From assembly GCA_009760855.2 (NCBI GenBank), contig WPIO01000014.1:5740001-5804000 (forward strand): a stretch of DNA of 64,000 bases, written 5' to 3'. The translations under genes were made by a program, and so were the position numbers. The stretch is from Cristatella mucedo (Eukaryota; Bryozoa; Phylactolaemata; Cristatellidae). Of this stretch, positions 25,630 to 42,300 are shown piece after piece. The notes beneath the pieces were generated by a model. That model did no database searches and was not told the DNA's origin. It was given only the letters and a program-made list of their open reading frames with translations. How positions within the stretch are numbered: the stretch's first letter is position 1; each line of letters starts with the position of its first letter.

Positions 25630-27391
25630 TTACTAGAAATCACACTTCCAAATACAGTACATGCTAGTTTCGTGACTGCAAAGTTCTACAAAAACATAGA
25701 ATGTACTCACACCACTAATGCAGTTATGCAAGTCATCAGAGCCACAGCCCAAAGCCAAGAATACACCGAGCGACTCTGCCTTAGGACTTCGGACTGTTGA
25801 CCTGCGAATCCCAAACCACTAATAATAATTAATGATAACAATAATATAACATTTGTAGAGCAGCCTAAGCGAAACAGTTCTCTTTCGAGAGGCTTTAAAC
25901 ACTGCCGATATCGCTATTTCATTGACACCAGTCCTACATTTTTTCTTTCCAATGTCACAGCAACTAACGACTGGTCGTCAGTCTGATACCTGGTACAAGC
26001 AGACACAGTATAAGGCCCACGAGACAGGGGTCAAGCCAGCCAGACAGCTACCCACACAAACTCCCGGGTCTTAGCCCAGAAAGTCAGGTGCTTGCTCTTC
26101 ACGATCCAGGTCAAGGGTTTGAGTCCTGCAGTGGGCGATCCTTTACTGCCAACTGCAAGCAACGGTGATACCCGGTAAGGCTCTTCTACTGCTACACAAA
26201 TGAGGCTGATAAATCAGCCAACCCGATGTTGTGAACAGACCTGCATGGAGAGCTAAAATGCTGGTCTATTTAAAAAATGCTAGCATTTCAACTAATAAGA
26301 TTTAAAATACAATGCAGCGAAACGCATGTTAGCATCGGATATGAGCGATTTTGCAGCTAGGTCATCAGTGTCCCAGATACTCCTAGGTCGATATCCCTGT
26401 TTTGCTTAGTGGGTTGGTGACATCGCAATTAACTAAGCAGGTCTCAATCTGGAAGACCCAAGCATCAATATATGAACAACGTATCTACAGTTGCTCATGG
26501 TGACGACTTTGAAATCTGCTTCAGGTGCTCTTTGCACCCACATGTCTGCTACTGGCTTCCTTAGCTATACTTATATTTCAGCTCCACTCTATTCTAAAGT
26601 CATCAAGAAGTAATCTGTGGCGCAGAAGCTTTATGAGTGGTTCGGCAGTGACCTATATGAGCAGCCATAAAGATGGGTGCAAACAGCAATATCACTGGGA
26701 ACGTGGCTTATATAATTATATATAATTTATTTGTATAGCGCCCAAGAGAACTTTGTCTCTATTCAAGCGCTTAACACATGCCTCAAGGCTCGAGCCCACG
26801 ACCTCAGCGAGACCTAGGTCGGGGCGAGCACCCCAACCACTGGACCAAACCAGCTCGGCGGCTCGACGTCGTGCTCTGAGCAGCTGGAGAGTCGGCACCG
26901 GATGGAGGAAGCCACACAGGAAGTCAAAGAACAGACAGCTAGCCGCTGCTGTTACTACTCCTGTTGGGTGGATTTCAGTGAGGGTGGACCCTAAACACCT
27001 TAGCGAAGCGCGTAAGAGTGATTAGTAAGTAAACTGAGAATGAAGAAAAGCCGTTCAAGACAGCAGGGGCACGGGGCTCATTTGTTCTCATTCCCAGCAC
27101 AACGACCCGAGCACGACCTTAAAAAGCCAGCACACATGCGTGACAATGCCAGAAGCTACAGCAAACCGAGAAAGATCCCGAGACGCATCGTATCACACAA
27201 CAACGCAACGCCCGATATATGCTACGGAAGCCACGAAGCAGCCTGCGGGGAGGCCCGAAGCCGCGCGCCGGATAACGCTACGCCCAAAAGCCGCCGCAGA
27301 GGTCACTGGGCGCTTTCACCTTCGCTACAATTTCGTGGATCTCGTCCGTAGCGTCGAGCTCACTGCCGATTCCACCGCACATTTGAGCCAT
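24973..27391 (-). CDS. Stefin B: type 1 cystatin, cysteine protease inhibitor (three exons)
   Basis: Second tandem stefin. Exons on the minus strand: 27391-27320 (72 nt), 25446-25345 (102 nt) and 25098-24973 (126 nt, with stop), phase 0 throughout, 99 residues. MCGG lies at residues 4-7, QVVAG at 48-52 and PLP at 74-76, all intact, so inhibition of papain-like proteases is expected. Exon 1 ends at an AAG/GTGAAA donor, exon 2 at AAG/GTGGTA, and exon 3 follows a TTTAG acceptor. A polyadenylation signal is at 24771-24776 (reverse strand). By eye, exons 2 and 3 differ from stefin A at 4 of 228 positions, but exon 1 differs at 8 of 72. That mosaic suggests gene conversion of the 3' part. Intron 1 carries a 60-bp GA microsatellite and a SINE-B and a SINE-A insertion. 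The upstream region shares blocks with stefin A. Confidence 0.93.
25561..25627 (+). repeat. (GA)n microsatellite in stefin B intron 1
   Basis: About 65 bp of AG dinucleotide, expanded relative to the short run at the same place in stefin A. Confidence 0.97.
26080..26235 (+). mobile_element. SINE-B copy in stefin B intron 1
   Basis: tRNA-like B box (GGGTTTGAGTCC), then the CCTGCAGTGGGCGATCC block, and the family end near GCTGATAAATCAGCCAAC. About 155 bp, plus strand (antisense to the gene). Confidence 0.75.
26716..26870 (-). mobile_element. SINE-A copy: tRNA-like head with LINE-type tail
   Basis: Read on the minus strand: an A-box-like TGGTCCAGTGGTTGGGGTGC, a B-box-like GTGGGCTCGAGCC, then a tail AGCGCTTGAATAGAGACAAA and GTTCTCTTGGGCGCTATACA. 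The tail forms the same kind of stem as LINE family 1. It lies in stefin B intron 1. Confidence 0.8.
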
Positions 27392-27500
27392 ACTCGTCTC
27401 AGGGGCACTCGCTAAAAACGCAAAACGTTACAGCAGTGCCAAACAACAGCCGGGCAGTGTCACGAGGCTTCCGGTTCACCGGGTCGCTCGTCATCGAGAA
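27392..27500 (-). promoter_or_regulatory. Upstream region of stefin B with blocks shared by stefin A
   Basis: Contains CAGCAGTGCCAAACAACAGC and CACGAGGCTTCCGGTTCACC. The second includes an ETS-like CCGGAAG core when read towards the gene. A weaker version lies upstream of stefin C. Confidence 0.4.
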
Positions 27501-27639
27501 GAGGTCGATGAGTCCTCGCGGGTATGGCTTCCTGTCAAGTCGCAAGTAAACAGGTACTACAAAGATGGTGTGCGGCTTCCAAGACCGGTGAGAACTAGGC
27601 TGCAAACACAGCGGTCGCAGCGGTACTAAATATAAGTAA

Positions 27640-27780
27640 ATATATAAAATTCATTTGTATAGCGCGCTGAGAGAACTTAATTCCTGTCCCGGTGCTTCAC
27701 ACATGCCTTGGGGCTCGAGCCCACGACCTCAGCGAAACAGCAGTCGGGGCGAATACCTTAACCGGTGGACCAAAATACTG
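27640..27780 (-). mobile_element. SINE-A copy
   Basis: Minus-strand copy with head blocks TGGTCCACCGGTTAAGGTAT and GTCGTGGGCTCGAGCCCC and the tail CCGGGACAGGAATTAAGTTC, CGCGCTATACAAATGAATTT. Two copies sit within 1 kb at the 5' end of the stefin B locus. Confidence 0.75.
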
Positions 27781-28055
27781 GAGACACCTGAACCTAGAAG
27801 CGCAGCAAGCTACTAGTAGGCGATGCACCAATGTACGCAGGTATACCGATAGTAGCAGAAACAAGTCATCGACGACGAGTGCTCGTACCTTAGCATGCAG
27901 ACAAGTCTATTTAAGAGCCGCGGACGGTTATAGGCTTTCAAAAGCGACCCTGACATTCACCAACGATCTGTGGCCTAGAGCTTCGGTCGGCTCCAACTCT
28001 CGAATCCTGACTGCCCACCTATCTCGGGGCCCTGGCATTTTGTACGGCTTCGGAG

Positions 28056-28350
28056 ATAATAATACTAATAATAATACATTTGATAGTGCATCATCAAGGA
28101 AATCAATCTCTTTCTAGGTGCTTTTTAATTGCTGCGAAGGAAGCCGATCGATAAAGAGCAAGAACAGCACGGTTAGGGGCGACGTGCACAGGGTCAGCAT
28201 GCAAGTAGGGCAGCATGCACAGTGTGATCTCGCACAAGCACTTTAAAAGATTAATCGCAGGGCCCCTTGAGTGCTGTGATAAATATGTGCGTTTTTAGTT
28301 TCTTTTTAAATGTGGTCAAGTCAGGAGATTTCGGGAAATACACCATAGCA
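28056..28350 (-). mobile_element. LINE family 1, 3' fragment
   Basis: Minus-strand AAT repeats, a damaged tail stem, 3' UTR blocks (CACAGGGTCAGCATGCAAG) and the start of the coding end (TTTCTTTTTAAATGTGGTCA, the complement of the DLTTFKR-type segment). Confidence 0.75.
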
Positions 28351-30095
28351 TATTCGCATAATCGCGAAAAATAATGACCGCCATAATCCGGCTGGTTTGG
28401 CGGCGCCGACGTTTCGCAGGCAAGCTGCTCGCTTTAACCTGGAAAAATTGGACTAGTGGGAACCGCAAGTCAAATCCAACTGTAAAAGCTCAATAATAAA
28501 TACTTTGCAAATGGTATGCTGTTCTCAAGCTACACGTTGGCCTATGCTCATTCTACGTCGATAAGTCAAAGGTAGTTTTGCGACGACCCGCTGCTGGTGC
28601 CTTGTTGCCCCCTTTGCTGGCGCACCGAGCATCGCAGCGTAGCCTATGCATGGAACGTGTTCTAGATTTGAGGGGCCTTTCACATCTACTGGGCTTTAAA
28701 TATGCAAAGGCGTAGGTGCGAGAGTAAATTCTCCAATAACACGATTTGTTGGAAGGGCGATTTGCGAATGAACAATCGCGAGGCACGAGCGCTCAACAGT
28801 AAGCCTGAAATGAGCATTCAGCAGCGACTCGAGCATCGTGACCGATTGCGAGTCTGATTGACAATTATGTTATGGCCGAGGACTCCCTGGAAACGATTCG
28901 GTGGGCTCTGCAGACTTTGCATAAGACTGAGTTATTCATTTCAGTCCTTCGCCTTTAACTCCGTCAGCATCTTCAAGTCGTCTGATCTGCCAAGTAAATG
29001 CTGTACATTATACTTAATAAAACCAGTTTATTGCAGTACATTCTATCGTATAATTTTTACACTCATTATCATCATATCATTATTTATAAGTACATTTTTA
29101 ATTTAAACACACGCCAAAAATCACGTTTTTTGGGATCCGGAACGGATTAATGGGATTTCTATTATTTTCCATAGAGAAAATTGATTTGACATACGAGTAA
29201 TTTGAGTTAAGAGCTCCATCGCGATAGAATTAAACTCGTGAGTCAACGGACAACTGTATAGTCTTATTTCAGCCATCATGAGGTGGCTAGAACGATTCCG
29301 CCCACCCATATAATAGTAATATTTCTTATTACTATTAAAATTAGTTTTATTATTATTGATATTGCTATTTTTTTAGCTAGTTGCTGCTAAAGCTCCTCAA
29401 TCGCCTTTTCGCTGTTTCTATAGCATTCCAATAAATTTAATGGGCAGAGAAAATAAATGCACTGACAACAAACAAACTGTTAGCACTCACTTGAATCGCT
29501 GGCATTATGGTAACTCCTGAATTCTGTCCACTCTAATGCAGTCTACTTACTGTTTTTAGTAACCATTCTAATAACGTTGCTGATCGAGTTCTTACGATAT
29601 GGTCGATTTGAAAGCGAAAATGACTTAACCAGCACTGCTTTGGTGGGCTGCATATTATGTGTCACTGTAGTTCACCAACGGCAGTAATCCGAGCCTTAGT
29701 TAGACGGCCGTGTGCATTTATCACAAGTGCTAAAAATAAGCTTCATGAGTTGGACATCAGTTGAACTAGTAGCTGATCCTGAACACTAACCGCAAGGACC
29801 GAATAGCTTAAGCACTAGGTCAGACTGCCACCAGCTGTGCCCACCCAGAACGAGGATTCATACCTTTATACCTAGCTAGCTGAGCCGCTGGCTGGCACTG
29901 TAGCTGCCTTTATTTGCCCAGCCTAAGTAGCTTCACCACCTACATTTTGAGCTGAAGCCTATGAAAAAACGACTACCCTCACTCAACTGCTGTTTTATGC
30001 CAATAGGCCAGTCCCATCCCATTTTTGTGGGCTGTATTACATAGAGTAGTACCTTGTCAGCAGAATAGATCGTAACAGATCGCCAGTAAACACAT
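28351..30095. other. No gene recognised; includes 3' flank of stefin C
   Basis: AT-rich sequence without a supported exon. From about 29880 the sequence begins to resemble the 3' flank of stefin B (blocks near GTCAGCAGA and ACAGATCGC). Confidence 0.45.
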
Positions 30096-30266
30096 TTTAT
30101 TGGCACAAACGACATTAAACCTCTGCAAGCAGCAACGCCTGACGACAAGCTAATGCACAGAACAGTGGACTTACTATCGAGGGTTGAGGGAAAGCATTAT
30201 TTGGTCCAGTGACTTTGTAAGTACAAACATGCTTGCACAGGAAGCACAGCCCGATTACATGAGGAG

Positions 30267-33866
<3,600 letters not shown>

Positions 33867-34330
33867 ACTAGACACGCGCGAACTCGAGACAAATGCAAAA
33901 TGCAACAGCGCCTGTAGTCAGCACCTAGGTCATTCCCGAAGGTGGCACAGCTTGCGGTTAGCCGGGTCGTGGCTGATTTTAGCGTCGATACACCGCCCCC
34001 TCACGGCTAGGTGATTAACGACTGCCAATCACCGAAAGCTCAGCTCAATTGCACAGCAAAGCTGAATATAATTTTCTAAATTAAATAAACCATTATAATC
34101 AATTAATAATAAATTTGCTAATCTAAAACTACACTGCTGGTACTCGCATTAGTAGCCATCTGCAGCTAATTATTGTCATGGCGGCCGTTGCCCTGAGCGA
34201 CATCGGTGCCAATTCCTGGTTGTGCGATTGCCTGCGCTGGTGGGCCTCGTCAGCAGCGGTGCACTACAGGTATCGTGTATGCTTTTTTGTGAGGTCCTTC
34301 TGGTTGGAAATGAATAATTACACAATCTAG
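33867..34330 (-). promoter_or_regulatory. Upstream region of stefin C
   Basis: Carries a diverged form of the block seen upstream of stefins A and B (about 33944-33970, around AGCTTGCGGTTAGCCGGGTC). The ETS-like core is lost (CCGCAAGC instead of CCGGAAGC). Otherwise AT-rich and without a gene. Confidence 0.35.
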
Positions 34331-34389
34331 AGCTTATAAACCACCAATTTGATAAGTCGAGTTTTGTAGAGCTATGATTAGGTTGAACT

Positions 34390-34640
<251 letters not shown>

Positions 34641-34689
34641 TTAATAGGGGAGGGGTGAGTCGGCGAGAGAGGGATGGAAGTGGAATGCG

Positions 34690-34815
34690 AGAGACAGGCC
34701 ATGCCGTGGGTTTGAGTCCAGCAGTAGGCAAACTAGTGTGGTCTACTGAATGCGGCAATGGTAGCCACTAAGGCTTTTCTGTCGCCAAATAAGTGAGGCT
34801 TTTAAATAAGCAAAA
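34690..34815 (+). mobile_element. SINE-B copy
   Basis: B box GGGTTTGAGTCC, then AGCAGTAGGC and the body. The end (AATAAGTGAGGCTTTTAAATAA) is diverged. Confidence 0.6.
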
Positions 34816-35620
34816 CCTTACTCTGAAGAAGTTTTTAGGCTATGCTCTTCTAGTTGGTGCTGCAGTAATGGAAACGTCATTATGTTCATATAATTTAGGT
34901 ATCTTCTTTGATTGCAGCTCAAAGTTTGAAAGCTCCATTAGGAGGCTTGCTTCCAAAGCTAGCAATCACGCTCGATCCATATATCAGATTAGGGCTTCCT
35001 ACTACGACGGCTTGCTGAAAATCTTATTAGCTTCTTGGGTCTATCTAGACCGGACTACTGCTATTCCATTTTGCCCGTGCTAACAAAAATGTATCACGCA
35101 GCTGAAATTTCTCGTAGTAGATCAGCGAATACAGAGCAAAGTTCTTACACTGACCCACAAGGTTCAACATGGCTTGGCTCCTTCATACCAAGCTGAACTG
35201 CTGCACCAGTTTCAGCCTCATCGTGCCCTCAGGTCCTCTATTGACGATATACTAGCTGCGCCATTCCTGGGCTTAAAGACCGATGGCGACGGAGGGTTTT
35301 CCACTGCAGGTCCTACACTGTAGAACTCACTACCACAATTCTTACACGACGGCATCCACTCTTCTACTGCCGACTGTAGCACTTTTTTCCAGCCGTCTTT
35401 AGCTGCTACTTTTATGCTATTCACTACCTCAACTGACTCAGCGATGTTTCTCGCTTTCTCTTTGCTGCGTGAAATGAAACATATTCTTACAAAATTCTTA
35501 CCAAAAGCCACTTAGGCTGTGATTGCAGTATAGAAAAATCTTCAGCTGTACATCTATTAGCTATAGCAGCTTTGTAAAATTACAGAGGGAGATACAATGC
35601 ATTCTTTTCCGGTGATGGGG
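34810..35620 (+). mobile_element. LINE family 2, 3' fragment
   Basis: Encodes GYALLVGAAVMETS and NLGIFFDCSSKFESS, then frameshifted remains of QRIQSKVLTLTHKVQHGLAP and the end ACAGAGGGAGATACAATGC. Several frameshifts. Confidence 0.7.
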
Positions 35621-35716
35621 AGGGGTAGATACAAAGGCCTGAGGCACAGTGTGCATGCATAGGACAGAGACAGGCACAGGGTAGGGGCAGAGGGAAGATG
35701 AAGAGCTTGAGCCAGT

Positions 35717-35818
<102 letters not shown>

Positions 35819-35989
35819 CTGTGAAAACACTGGATCGATTAACCAGGGTATTTAAGCATTTAATAATTCCCAAAATCAAATATTATTAACCACTATTATT
35901 GCAGTAAACTTCCTTAGCGGAATTTAGTTTTAACTTAAGGTTTTTAAATATCTTACACATCTTAGTTTTTTGCAATTATTTACATTCAT

Positions 35990-36265
35990 AATTGATTCTC
36001 CAACTGCCGACTATGGCACATCTTTTTCAGTGGTCCTGAACTGCTACTTCTATGCTACTCACTACCTCAACTGCTCTCCTGACTCTGCTATGCTTCCCAC
36101 TTTCTCTTTGTTGCGTGAGACGAAGTCTGTTGGCTACCGAATGCGTACCGAAAGCCGCTTAGGCTGTGAGTGCGCTATACAAAACTCTCCTGCGTAACAC
36201 CCACATGGTCTTTATGACTTTGTGGAGTTACAGACGGAGATACATTACATTATACATTATTTCAT
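35990..36265 (+). mobile_element. LINE family 2, 3' end
   Basis: Encodes CYFYATHYLNCSPDSAML and RMRTESRLGCECAIQN without a stop, then the family end GTTACAGACGGAGATACATT and a short TACATTA repeat. It lies just upstream of SAXO4. Confidence 0.8.
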
Positions 36266-36346
36266 GTCATGTTATAACTACAAAAAAGATAAAAAGCGAT
36301 TGAAGGCTAGCAATGTGCAGTAAATTACAATTATTTTGCAGGATAA

Positions 36347-39300
36347 ATGACCATGGTTAAAAAGGAAGTCGGAAAACCAACTGCACATGTGCTGAACAGT
36401 CATGGTGCTGACAGGAGCTTAAACAAGTTTTACATAACGCAGTACTCAACAAGTCACACTAAAGGCTACGAGGATTTCCAGCCAAGACCCGGCCGCCATG
36501 TGGGTACTGGCTACTTGTCTAACTTCAGACCCCAGATATTTTACAGTGCCAACTTGGACAGGATCGACAACCCTGTGATGGGGTAAGCCCCCCCCCCCCC
36601 CGAGCAGTTGCCTCTATTGTTCACACCCACTGGCGTTGCATGAGGTACTTAAAACAAGACGACAACAACCAATTGCTTAGCGTTAAAAAATGTCTGCTTT
36701 CTAGCTATCGTCGTTCTTTTATATTTGGTTAAAATCATTGAAGTGTCACTTGAGTGACAGACTTGCCTCATTAGTTAGCATATACGGTATTCCATTGCAA
36801 TGAAGTGCTTGCATTTGTATTCGGAATTCAGTGGGGGAGGAAGCAAAGTATTCAAAAGACTCTCTGATGCTGTTCTAAAAGCATACTAGTACTTGAGATG
36901 TTCGAAAAATGGCCATGTCATAACTTCACTCGAGGATGCAGCAATAGTGTTAATGACATCAGTGGAAGCCTTGGCCTGAAGATACAGATCGGCTAAAGCA
37001 GAGACACCATCTTTTATGGGGTGCTGACAAACGATCTTTTTTTCTTCTTTTAGAAGCATTATTGCGGGAAACTACGAGTCGATCACACAGAAGCACTTTG
37101 TTCCTTATCAGACACCCGATGGTAAAGAGCCACTTCCAATGATCGTCCATCAGAGAGGCACTGGCTTTGTGAGATCGAAAGCAACTACCGTGCCAACAGA
37201 AGGGGAGGTGAATACTTACACAATTGATCTACACATTCAGCTTAGTATTCGACCATGGCGGGCAAGATGCCTAAGTTATTTCGCTAATTTCGTAGGTTAA
37301 AGGCGTTTCCGTTGACACTCGTCTTGATTCAATGATATCAGACATACAGCCGAAACACCGAAGTCACCTGCAGAAAATTCAAGCCAAAGATCCCACCGAG
37401 CTAGAGAATGGTGCATACGTAAGTAACACAACTGCAAAGTGCACGAAAAGTGACATGAATTAAATGTAGCTGGCTTATTCTTGTAGCTAGATATAAGCGA
37501 GCTATGAGAATCAGTTTTGGAATTAGTAGCGTTCCAGAAAGGAAGACTGGCGACTAGAGAAAACCATCTGATCCGTCGTCTGTACGCGTGCTGCAGTCAC
37601 GGCCACTGCCATAGAGTAACTGCATGGTCTCAGTGAACAGCCAAAGCTCTTGTTGAACCCAATGACCCGCCATTCACTGTCGGTACACAAGTTTGTATAA
37701 CTATTGACATAAGTCCTCATTCATTAAGTCGCAGCAAGAAAAATCAGTAGAAACAAGAAATCGAAGTCTATAAGTTTGAATAGAGGTTTAGCCAAATTAT
37801 TAAACCAGTTCTAATCACGCTAAGTCTCAAGAAAGAAGTGACAATAGTTGAAATAAAAATGCGCATGTATTTTATCAAAAGAGAATTAAGTCTTTTTTGA
37901 GGCACTTCATACGCACGATTGCTCCATGACGACCAGAATAGGCTATGAGTTTAGCCGCTCAGACTTATGAGAACGACTGCTGCGGCAATCCAGCAACGTA
38001 TCTAACAGGCATTGAAGTACTAAGACGCTTCGCTCGGGCGGGATTGACTTACCACGGTGTACACGGCTCTCATAACCATTGACGTTTACAGCTCTGTGCA
38101 GATTCGTCTGTATTACTGCACTTTAGTCCTGGGTGTACTTATGGAAAGCGAACTTAGTAAAGTTCTTTGGTTTCTTTGCACGGCAGAGCACCCAGATAGA
38201 ACAGGATACTTGTTGGCCAAACCAAATTACAGATCATTTTTCTTAAAATGAAATGAATGAGTACAATTTTGTTATCTAGGTGTCAATGAGTTAGAATATC
38301 CTCATGGTTTGGCAGCCGCGTCTCTGCTGCATTAAGAGGCTACCTCTAGATGGAAGGGGTTCAAGCACCAAGCATTTTTTGACACACTCATTGCACTTTG
38401 ACAGTCATTCAGTCATAGACATAAATGATATGTATAGCCTATTAAATTGTAACAGATATCATTTTTTGCAAATTTTGCTCCAGGATTTAAGCCAATAAGG
38501 TATAAATATTATAGGAATGTATTCAGGCAACTATGAACGATGCTGAAATTATGAGAAAAATATTCTTATAGAAGCAAGCAGCATTTGATATGAACTAATT
38601 AGTGTTTATTCAGCAGTAGCACTATTAATATGTGCATCTAAATCCCATATCTCAGTATTTGCGTGCATCTGGACAATGAAAATAAACAGAACGCGACAAA
38701 TAATAATAACAATACACTTGATTAAGCGCCAACAGAGAACTCAATCTCTTTCTTGGCGCTTTACATTTGCTGCAAAGGAAACACGGTCGAATGTTGAGTA
38801 ATATCATGTTTGATAAAAAAAAAATGAATAACATGGTTAGGGGTGACATTCACAGGGTCAGCATGCAAGTGAGTTTAGTAGCAGTAAGTAACAGCGTCAG
38901 CACGCATAAGCACAAAAAGGACAAATCACAAGGAACCACTAAATGCTGTCATAAATAGGTGGGTTTTTATTTCTTTTTAAATGTGATCGAGTCAGCGGAT
39001 GTCGTGACAGAACTGAATTTCAGTCCAAGCTTGCCAGTTTTTATTGATTACTTAATGAAGCAGAAATAGCATGCTCTTGCAGCATTGCTCTGTTTACACG
39101 CATGTAGGGTCCGGCCTTCATGTCAACCGAGACTCGCTCCAAGTTCCAAGAAAAGCAGCTCAATGGACCACAAGGTACGGGTTCCTGTTGTTTGTCGATG
39201 CTTAGCAGATGCTTCGGCTTCTATTAGTACGGCTTATATCCAATGGTGTAACCTCTTTCCTACAGCTGACGGTTGCTTACAATAAAAAACGGACTGCGGC

Positions 39301-42300
39301 TAATCCTAAGGTTCGCAGGAGATGAAGTGCATATGAACTGTCGACAGCGGTAGTTAACCGCGTGATTCGGCAAGCAAGCCAATAATACTGTATCCACGAA
39401 CAAATTTTTGCAAGGATATGGATTTCTGTTACTATTTCTTACACGAGAACGGCAACACCTATCCTCATTATGCTGGTTTCTTTTCAGTTGACACGACTAT
39501 ATCGACTCTGGGACCTAGCGAACTCTCCGGCTACACTCACAACAAGAATGTCGAACCCGTGACATTCCACCCAGACTATGCGCACAAGGGTGACATACCG
39601 GTACGGTAAAATAGATACTGCTAAAGTCGCTATTTTTGAGTGGCATGCTTCAAGCTCCAGATGCAGAAATGTCAGGCTCGTCCTAGTTATCCGCCTAGGG
39701 TGATATAAGGAAATTTGGTTTGAGAGTCGAAATGTGTTGCAACTAAAGAGCGACCTGCGTATTCTCGCAGCCTAGAGACATTCTTCTAGAATCCGCATCT
39801 CACTAGTGACAAGATGGCTGCTGGCTAGAGGTCTCGAGAGTTTAGTCATGTAGAATGTAAAGCTAGAGAATCGTATTGCTATGCAGTAGCAATAGACCAA
39901 ACGTGATTACTTTATCAGAGGTATATGAGGGACATTCTTTTTAGAAAGATTCTAAGGCCATTGTCTGTAGCGCAGTGCAGTCATTTGTTATTTCGTTTAC
40001 CTAATTAGTATTTATAGTGTTGTAACTACGACCGCCTTTTTATTGTAGCCCTGGATGACAAGCCGACCTACTGGCACCAGCATCTACAAGAGCAACTATA
40101 ATCCGTACGGATACCCCCACGTGAGTGGCCATGCTTACATGCTTAGCTGATTTAACAGCCTTATTTATGTTGCGGCAGAAGACCCTTTAAGGCTATCAAC
40201 ACCGCTTGCAGTGGGTGACGAAGAATCGCCCACTGCAGGATTCGAATCCACGACCTGGGTCGCGAAGATCGAGCACTAACCTCCGGGGCTAAGACCCAGG
40301 GACAACATTTTTCAGCCTTGGCCTCTATTAATACAGCTTATATACAGTGGTATAACCTCTTTCCAATAGCGGATAGTTGCTTACGATGCAAAACCGACTT
40401 CGGCTAATCCTAAAGCTTCGCAGGAGATACAGTAGATAGGAACTGTCAACAGCAGTAGTTAAACGCGTGATTCGGGACACGAGACAATACTAAAGTATTC
40501 ACTAATAAATCTCCACAGGATTTTAGAATAATAATAATAATGCATTTGATAAAGCGCCATCAGAGAACTCAATCTCTTTCTGGGCGCTTTTCATTTGCTG
40601 CATGGATTTCAACTACTCTCTCACTAATAACAGATGGTCCTGGAGAGTCATCTGCCAGGTCACAATATAGCTGCCGTGCCAAGTAGTGGCATACCTAAAT
40701 TGTAAACCGCACGTGTAAGTGTTGCCAAACTTTTTTGTGCTAGAAGCTTGATTCCAAGAAATGTGGGGACGTTGAGGTTTAGCTAAGCCATTATGGGATG
40801 CCATTAAATTATCTATTCATACGTACATTGACCTCATCCTTTGCAAGGAGAACTTTTTAAATAGTCACTGATTCGCATGGACATTGTCACATGTAAATAC
40901 ACATGGATCAATGATGACCATATACAGTAATAATAATAATAATAATACCGGCAAAAAGACGCTTGTATAGCACCATCACAGTAAATAGCCGCAGGAAGAG
41001 ACTTCCAGTATGAATTAGTTGATTTTTGGCAGATGGATTATGGTCACACTACCATTAATTAACACAACTTCGAACTATATGGGTAAGATTTTAGGCCTGT
41101 GCCTAGTGAACATGATATCGTGCCGTACTTGTTGGTTGAAGATAGAAGTTGATCTATTGTGGATAAGATGCAGTGGGTGGAACTAAAACATCGTCTTCCG
41201 GTAGATTGGGATACTCACGGTGGCTAAAACTCCAGGTTCTCGCACTTACTAAGGGCATGTTCCAGCAGCCTTGTTTCACCGTGCTTTTTCTGTAGGGAGA
41301 CGAGAAGAATGGTGGCATCATGCCACGCTCAGAAAGAGGCAGCGGCTTCACGTACGGAACGAAATCTAGACCGGCGTTCGTTAATCGGGTGATGGAAGAC
41401 GTGAGTATATGGGCAACTATTCTCACGCTCATCCCGACCATCACCTTCGTCACCCGGTTTTCGTGGGGCTTATAAGCCAACAATCTGTCAACATGTCGCA
41501 CAGGCTTACGACAAGGCAGACAGCATGCCGCCGCAGAGGCTCGAGCGCCTGAGCAAGGTTGACCCTGCCGAGTTCGTCAACGCCACGCACCCACACAATG
41601 GCTCTGGCCTGTTCAAGAACTTTTTCTTGGGCAAACAGAGGCCCGATCCTAGTGCATCCGACAGGCTGGGAAGAACAGACGTTGGCTGGAAGGAGCCAAG
41701 TGGCTACGCTGAAAACAACGACACATGGGCATTCAGCCATGACGATCGAGCACGCTTCGTCACCAACTATATGACCAAGTACGAACCTCATGCTGTTCAT
41801 TGCAGTACACCACCCAAAGATAATAATAATATTAATAATAAAATTGATAAAGTGCCCTCAGAGAACTCAATCCATTTCTAGGTGCTTTACATTTGCTGCA
41901 AAGGAAACACGATCGAATGGTGAGTGGTATCATGCTTGATAAACAACATGAATAACATGGTTAAGGGTGACATGCACAGGGTCAGCATGCAAGTGTAGTT
42001 AGTGGCAGCAGTCAGAGTGTCAGTACGCATAAGCACGTAAAGGACGAATCAAAGAGACCCACTAAATGCGGTCATAAATAGGTGCGTTTTAAATTTCTTT
42101 TTAAATCTGGTCAAGTCAGGGGGGTCGTGACGCAGATCGGGAGTGAGTTCCAGGCTTTGGGAGCAAGATCACAATGCAGCAGCTGCATGTGGCATTTCGC
42201 GTTTCGGATTGTATCAGCCCACTGCTTACCCATCGCTCGAGTAAGTATGATCTCTCATCTCTTAAGAGCCTTAGGTGCATATCCTTGCACACAATTGCTA

